Below are positions 61,839-64,000 of a stretch of DNA of 64,000 nucleotides, piece after piece. The stretch is from Plastoroseomonas arctica (GTDB taxonomy: Bacteria; Pseudomonadota; Alphaproteobacteria; Acetobacterales; Acetobacteraceae), in assembly GCF_018128965.1 (NCBI RefSeq), contig NZ_JAAEDH010000010.1, forward strand, positions 93,806 through 157,805. Reading direction: 5' to 3'. The translations under genes and the position numbers were made by a program. The notes beneath the pieces are model-generated. The model searched no databases and had not been told where the DNA came from. It saw only the letters and a list, made by a program, of their open reading frames with translations. The first letter of the stretch is position 1, and the number at the start of each line of letters is the position of its first letter.

Positions 61839-62540
61839 ATGCGGGTGGGAACGCGCGGCGACATACCAACAGATTGGCTTCAGCCCGCAGATCTTGCTGC
61901 TGCCAAGCGCGCGCAGAGCGAGATGGCCGAGCGTGTCGAGACGGCCGATCGGCTGCTAGACATCACAACCCTCGGCGGCGCCGACGTCAGCGCCAGCCGC
62001 TTCGACCCCACCCGCCGCGTCTGGGCGGCGCTGGTGACGCTGGACGCGGCGACCCTGACACCTATCGAAACCACCACCGAATCCTGCCTGGCGCGCTTCC
62101 CCTACATCCCCGGCTATCTCGGCTTTCGAGAGGCCCCGGCCCTCCTCGCCGCCTGGCATCGCCTCGCCCAAAAACCCGACCTGCTCTTCGTCGATGGCCA
62201 GGGCATTGCCCATCCCCGCCGCATGGGCATCGCGAGCCATCTCGGCGTGCTGCTCGACATCCCCACCATCGGCGTCGCGAAGTCCCGCCTGGTGGGCGAG
62301 GTACAAGGCGAGCGCGTGATGCTGCATGGCGAAGCGGTGGCGGCCCTGATTACGCTGCGCCCGCGCGCGAACCCGCTGCACATCTCGCCCGGCCATCGCA
62401 TCAGTCTCGACACCGCCATCGCCTGGGTCCGGCGCACCGCCACCGGCCACCGCCTCCCGGCCCCGACGCGCGCGGCGCACATCGCCGCCGGCGCGCTGCG
62501 GCGTGGCGAACTCGATCGGGCCGCGCCAGAGGCCCCATGA
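61839..62540 (+). CDS. nfi: Endonuclease V (deoxyinosine 3' endonuclease)
   Basis: A 233-residue DNA repair nuclease that cuts next to deoxyinosine. Family landmarks: LGGADVSASRFDPTRRVWAA with the first metal-binding Asp, IPGYLGFREAPALLAAWHRL, LLFVDGQGIAHPRRMGIASH with the second Asp, and TIGVAKSRLVGE. ATG 61839 is used; a TTG four codons upstream is in frame. Length is normal. Confidence 0.93.
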   Translation: MRVGTRGDIPTDWLQPADLAAAKRAQSEMAERVETADRLLDITTLGGADVSASRFDPTRRVWAALVTLDAATLTPIETTTESCLARFPYIPGYLGFREAPALLAAWHRLAQKPDLLFVDGQGIAHPRRMGIASHLGVLLDIPTIGVAKSRLVGEVQGERVMLHGEAVAALITLRPRANPLHISPGHRISLDTAIAWVRRTATGHRLPAPTRAAHIAAGALRRGELDRAAPEAP

Positions 62541-62620
62541 CGCGAGCAGGCTGCCGCCGCGCCAGACGGCAGGCGTTCAGCCGCGTGGCGCGAGCACCGG
62601 CGAGCCGCCCGCCTGACGTC

Positions 62621-63283
62621 TCACCCCAGGTGCTGGGCGAAGAACCGCAGCGTCCGCTCCTGCGCCCGCTCCGCATCGGCCTGCACGTAGCTGCCGCGCT
62701 CCTCGCACCCAAAACCATGGCCGGCGCCCGGATAGACGAACACCCCCACATCCGGCTGCGCCTCTCTGATCGCGGTCACGTCCGTCATCGGGATCGAGGC
62801 ATCGACCTCGCCGAAATGCAGCTGCACGGGGCAGCGCGCAACCTCGTCCTTGGCCGCCACGATGCCGCCGCCATACCATCCGCACGCTGCCGAGAAGGCC
62901 GAGCTCCGCGTCGCGCCGTGCCAGGCGACCGTGCCGCCCCAGCAATACCCGACGATGCCGCGCTTAACCCCGGCCGGCAGCGCCCCGGCCGCGGCCAGCA
63001 CGTCGAGCAGCGTGAGGTCCGCATCGATGGGGCCGCGCAGCTCGCGGCCGCGCTTCACATCGGCCGGCTCGTAGCCCAGCTCCACCCCACGCTCCACGCG
63101 GTCGAACAGGGCCGGCGCGATCACGGCATAGCCCTCGGCGGCGAAGGCGTCGCAGACCCGGCGCATGTGCCGGTTCACACCGAAAATCTCCTGGATCACG
63201 ACCAGCGCCTTGGTGGCGTCGGTGGGCCCGGTCCGATAGGCGCCGAGCGTGTGCCCATCCGCGGCGGTGAGTTCAATCATCAT
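62621..63283 (-). CDS. Dienelactone hydrolase family protein
   Basis: A 220-residue alpha/beta hydrolase. The nucleophile Cys sits in RGIVGYCWGGTVAW, the acid in LHFGEVDASIPMTD and the His in FVYPGAGHGFGCEERG, the dienelactone hydrolase triad. N-terminal KALVVIQEIFGVNRHMRRVC is typical. Substrate unknown; many relatives act on lactones or esters outside aromatic pathways. Start ATG 63283 or the next codon. Confidence 0.92.
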   Translation of the reverse strand: MMIELTAADGHTLGAYRTGPTDATKALVVIQEIFGVNRHMRRVCDAFAAEGYAVIAPALFDRVERGVELGYEPADVKRGRELRGPIDADLTLLDVLAAAGALPAGVKRGIVGYCWGGTVAWHGATRSSAFSAACGWYGGGIVAAKDEVARCPVQLHFGEVDASIPMTDVTAIREAQPDVGVFVYPGAGHGFGCEERGSYVQADAERAQERTLRFFAQHLG

Positions 63284-63327
63284 GTCCCTGGTTCCCTCGC
63301 GCTGGTTGTGGCCGCTATCCTCCGCCC

Positions 63328-63504
63328 ATGGCCGAAATCGTCAACCTGAAGCGCGTGAAGAAAGCGAGAGCCCGCGCCGACGCCCAGGCCGAGGCCGTGG
63401 CGAACCGCGCCAAGCACGGCCGCACCAGGCCTGAGAAAATCCGTGACGCGGAGGCGGACGCGAAGCGCAACGCGCTGCTCGACGGCGCGCGGAAGGACAC
63501 CTGA
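63328..63504 (+). CDS. DUF4169 family protein
   Basis: A 58-residue, very basic and Ala-rich helical protein: MAEIVNLKRVKKARARADAQ, ending DAKRNALLDGARKDT. This matches the small alphaproteobacterial DUF4169 family of unknown function. Its TGA overlaps the ATG of the RidA gene (TGATG), so the two are coupled. Confidence 0.88.
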   Translation: MAEIVNLKRVKKARARADAQAEAVANRAKHGRTRPEKIRDAEADAKRNALLDGARKDT

Positions 63505-63914
63505 TGGCCATCACGCGCCACACCATCGCGGGCTTCCCGCCCACCATCTCGCCCGCCTCCCACGCGGTCGAGGCCGATGGTTGGGTCCACCTCACCGGCA
63601 TCCTCGGCCGCGACCTGCAAGACCCTGAGGCGCCGCTCCCCGAGGGCATCGCCGCGCAGACCGCACTGGCGCTCGCTAATCTACGCACCACGCTCGAAGC
63701 GCTCGGCCTGGGCATGGACCGTATGGTCAGCGTTCGCGCCTATCTCACGGCCTTCGAGCGCGACTACGCCGCCATGAACGCGATCTATGCCGAAGCCTTC
63801 CCGCCGGGCACCCGGCCCACACGCACCTGCGTGGGCGTCACCGCGCTGGCGCGCGGCGCGCTGATCGAGATCGATGGGATCGCGCGCCGCCAGCCCACCG
63901 AGACGCGTGTCTGA
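63504..63914 (+). CDS. RidA family protein
   Basis: A 136-residue member of the YjgF/YER057c/UK114 (RidA) family, trimeric enamine/imine deaminases. Landmarks: VHLTGILGRDL, LANLRTTLEALGLGMDRMVS, VRAYLTAFERDYAAMNAIY, and PPGTRPTRTCVGVTALARGA with the family's Arg. It overlaps the following sigma factor gene by 8 bp. Confidence 0.9.
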   Translation: MAITRHTIAGFPPTISPASHAVEADGWVHLTGILGRDLQDPEAPLPEGIAAQTALALANLRTTLEALGLGMDRMVSVRAYLTAFERDYAAMNAIYAEAFPPGTRPTRTCVGVTALARGALIEIDGIARRQPTETRV

Positions 63915-64000
63915 GCCGGCCCACCGCGCCGCCGAGCGGGCCGCGCGCGCAAGCTACGGCCGCCTGCTCGCCTTCCTCGCCGCGCGCGGCCGCGACCTCG
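63907..64000 (+). CDS. ECF-type RNA polymerase sigma factor (5' end only)
   Basis: The first 31 codons from GTG 63907: AAERAARASYGRLLAFLAAR, then GRDL at the window edge. This N-terminus resembles the YCII-associated/DUF6596 ECF sigma factors (ARASYGRLLAWLAARTRDV...). Too little is present for a firm call. Confidence 0.6.
   Translation, partial: MSEPAHRAAERAARASYGRLLAFLAARGRDL

Overview
The window is high-GC DNA with dense, overlapping (ATGA/TGATG) gene chains. The gene families (tandem NtaA/DmoA-type flavin monooxygenases, DUF4169, a DUF3489/serine-recombinase pair, Bpt aminoacyl-transferase, Cfa synthase, an alphaproteobacterial-style zinc operator) suggest a chromosomal segment of an alphaproteobacterium, most likely Acetobacteraceae (Roseomonas-like). 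That placement is an inference from gene content, not a search result.

Layout. 0-4.5 kb: an oligopeptide-type ABC permease (cut by the window edge), a LysR regulator and two tandem LLM flavin monooxygenases. 4.5-6.4 kb: a decayed PD-(D/E)xK-type nuclease gene (start of a large defence-like NTPase) and gene-poor DNA. 6.4-17.1 kb: a heavy-metal efflux island with outer-membrane factor, an unusual fused membrane-fusion protein, an RND pump, a His-rich periplasmic protein, a two-component system, a CDF exporter, the stump of a P-type ATPase and a receiver with Asn at the phosphorylation site. 17.4-25.8 kb: an orphan HisE-like gene, then a YnbABCD-like phospholipid operon in which the YnbA (CDP-alcohol phosphotransferase) and YnbC (hydrolase/methyltransferase) equivalents form one 789-residue protein, followed by a UbiE-like methyltransferase and a NodB deacetylase. 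26-30.7 kb: a SnoaL/SDR/F420-type reductase/aldehyde dehydrogenase operon divergent from a LysR gene. 30.7-33 kb: relics (SRAP, DUF3489, serine recombinase).

33-43.6 kb: an orphan type VI secretion cargo island: VgrG converges on an Rhs-effector operon (TPR protein, PAAR protein, Rhs with a C-terminal deaminase-like toxin, presumptive immunity protein). No T6SS core genes are present. It ends in a truncated IS3 element and gene fragments next to tRNA-Gly(GCC). A hairpin-containing sequence beside this tRNA has a diverged relative at 6.07-6.26 kb.

44-64 kb is conserved-looking chromosome: Bpt, a glycine-zipper lipoprotein, an SLT-SPOR lytic transglycosylase, Cfa and a cupin; then a long acyl-CoA catabolic cluster (ADP-forming acyl-CoA synthetase, MaoC hydratase, ICL/PEPM lyase, CoA-transferase A and B, two acyl-CoA dehydrogenases, enoyl-CoA hydratase, Ldh-type dehydrogenase); then ZnuA behind a Zur-like operator, an outer-membrane barrel gene broken by one in-frame TGA, endonuclease V, a dienelactone hydrolase, DUF4169, RidA and the start of an ECF sigma factor.

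The most unexplained structure is a pair of about 285-bp composite palindromes (53479-53770 and 58153-58434). Each has the layout hairpin A, hairpin B, 25-26-bp central stem, B', A'. Stem pairing is kept although the sequences differ. One copy separates the two CoA-transferase genes.
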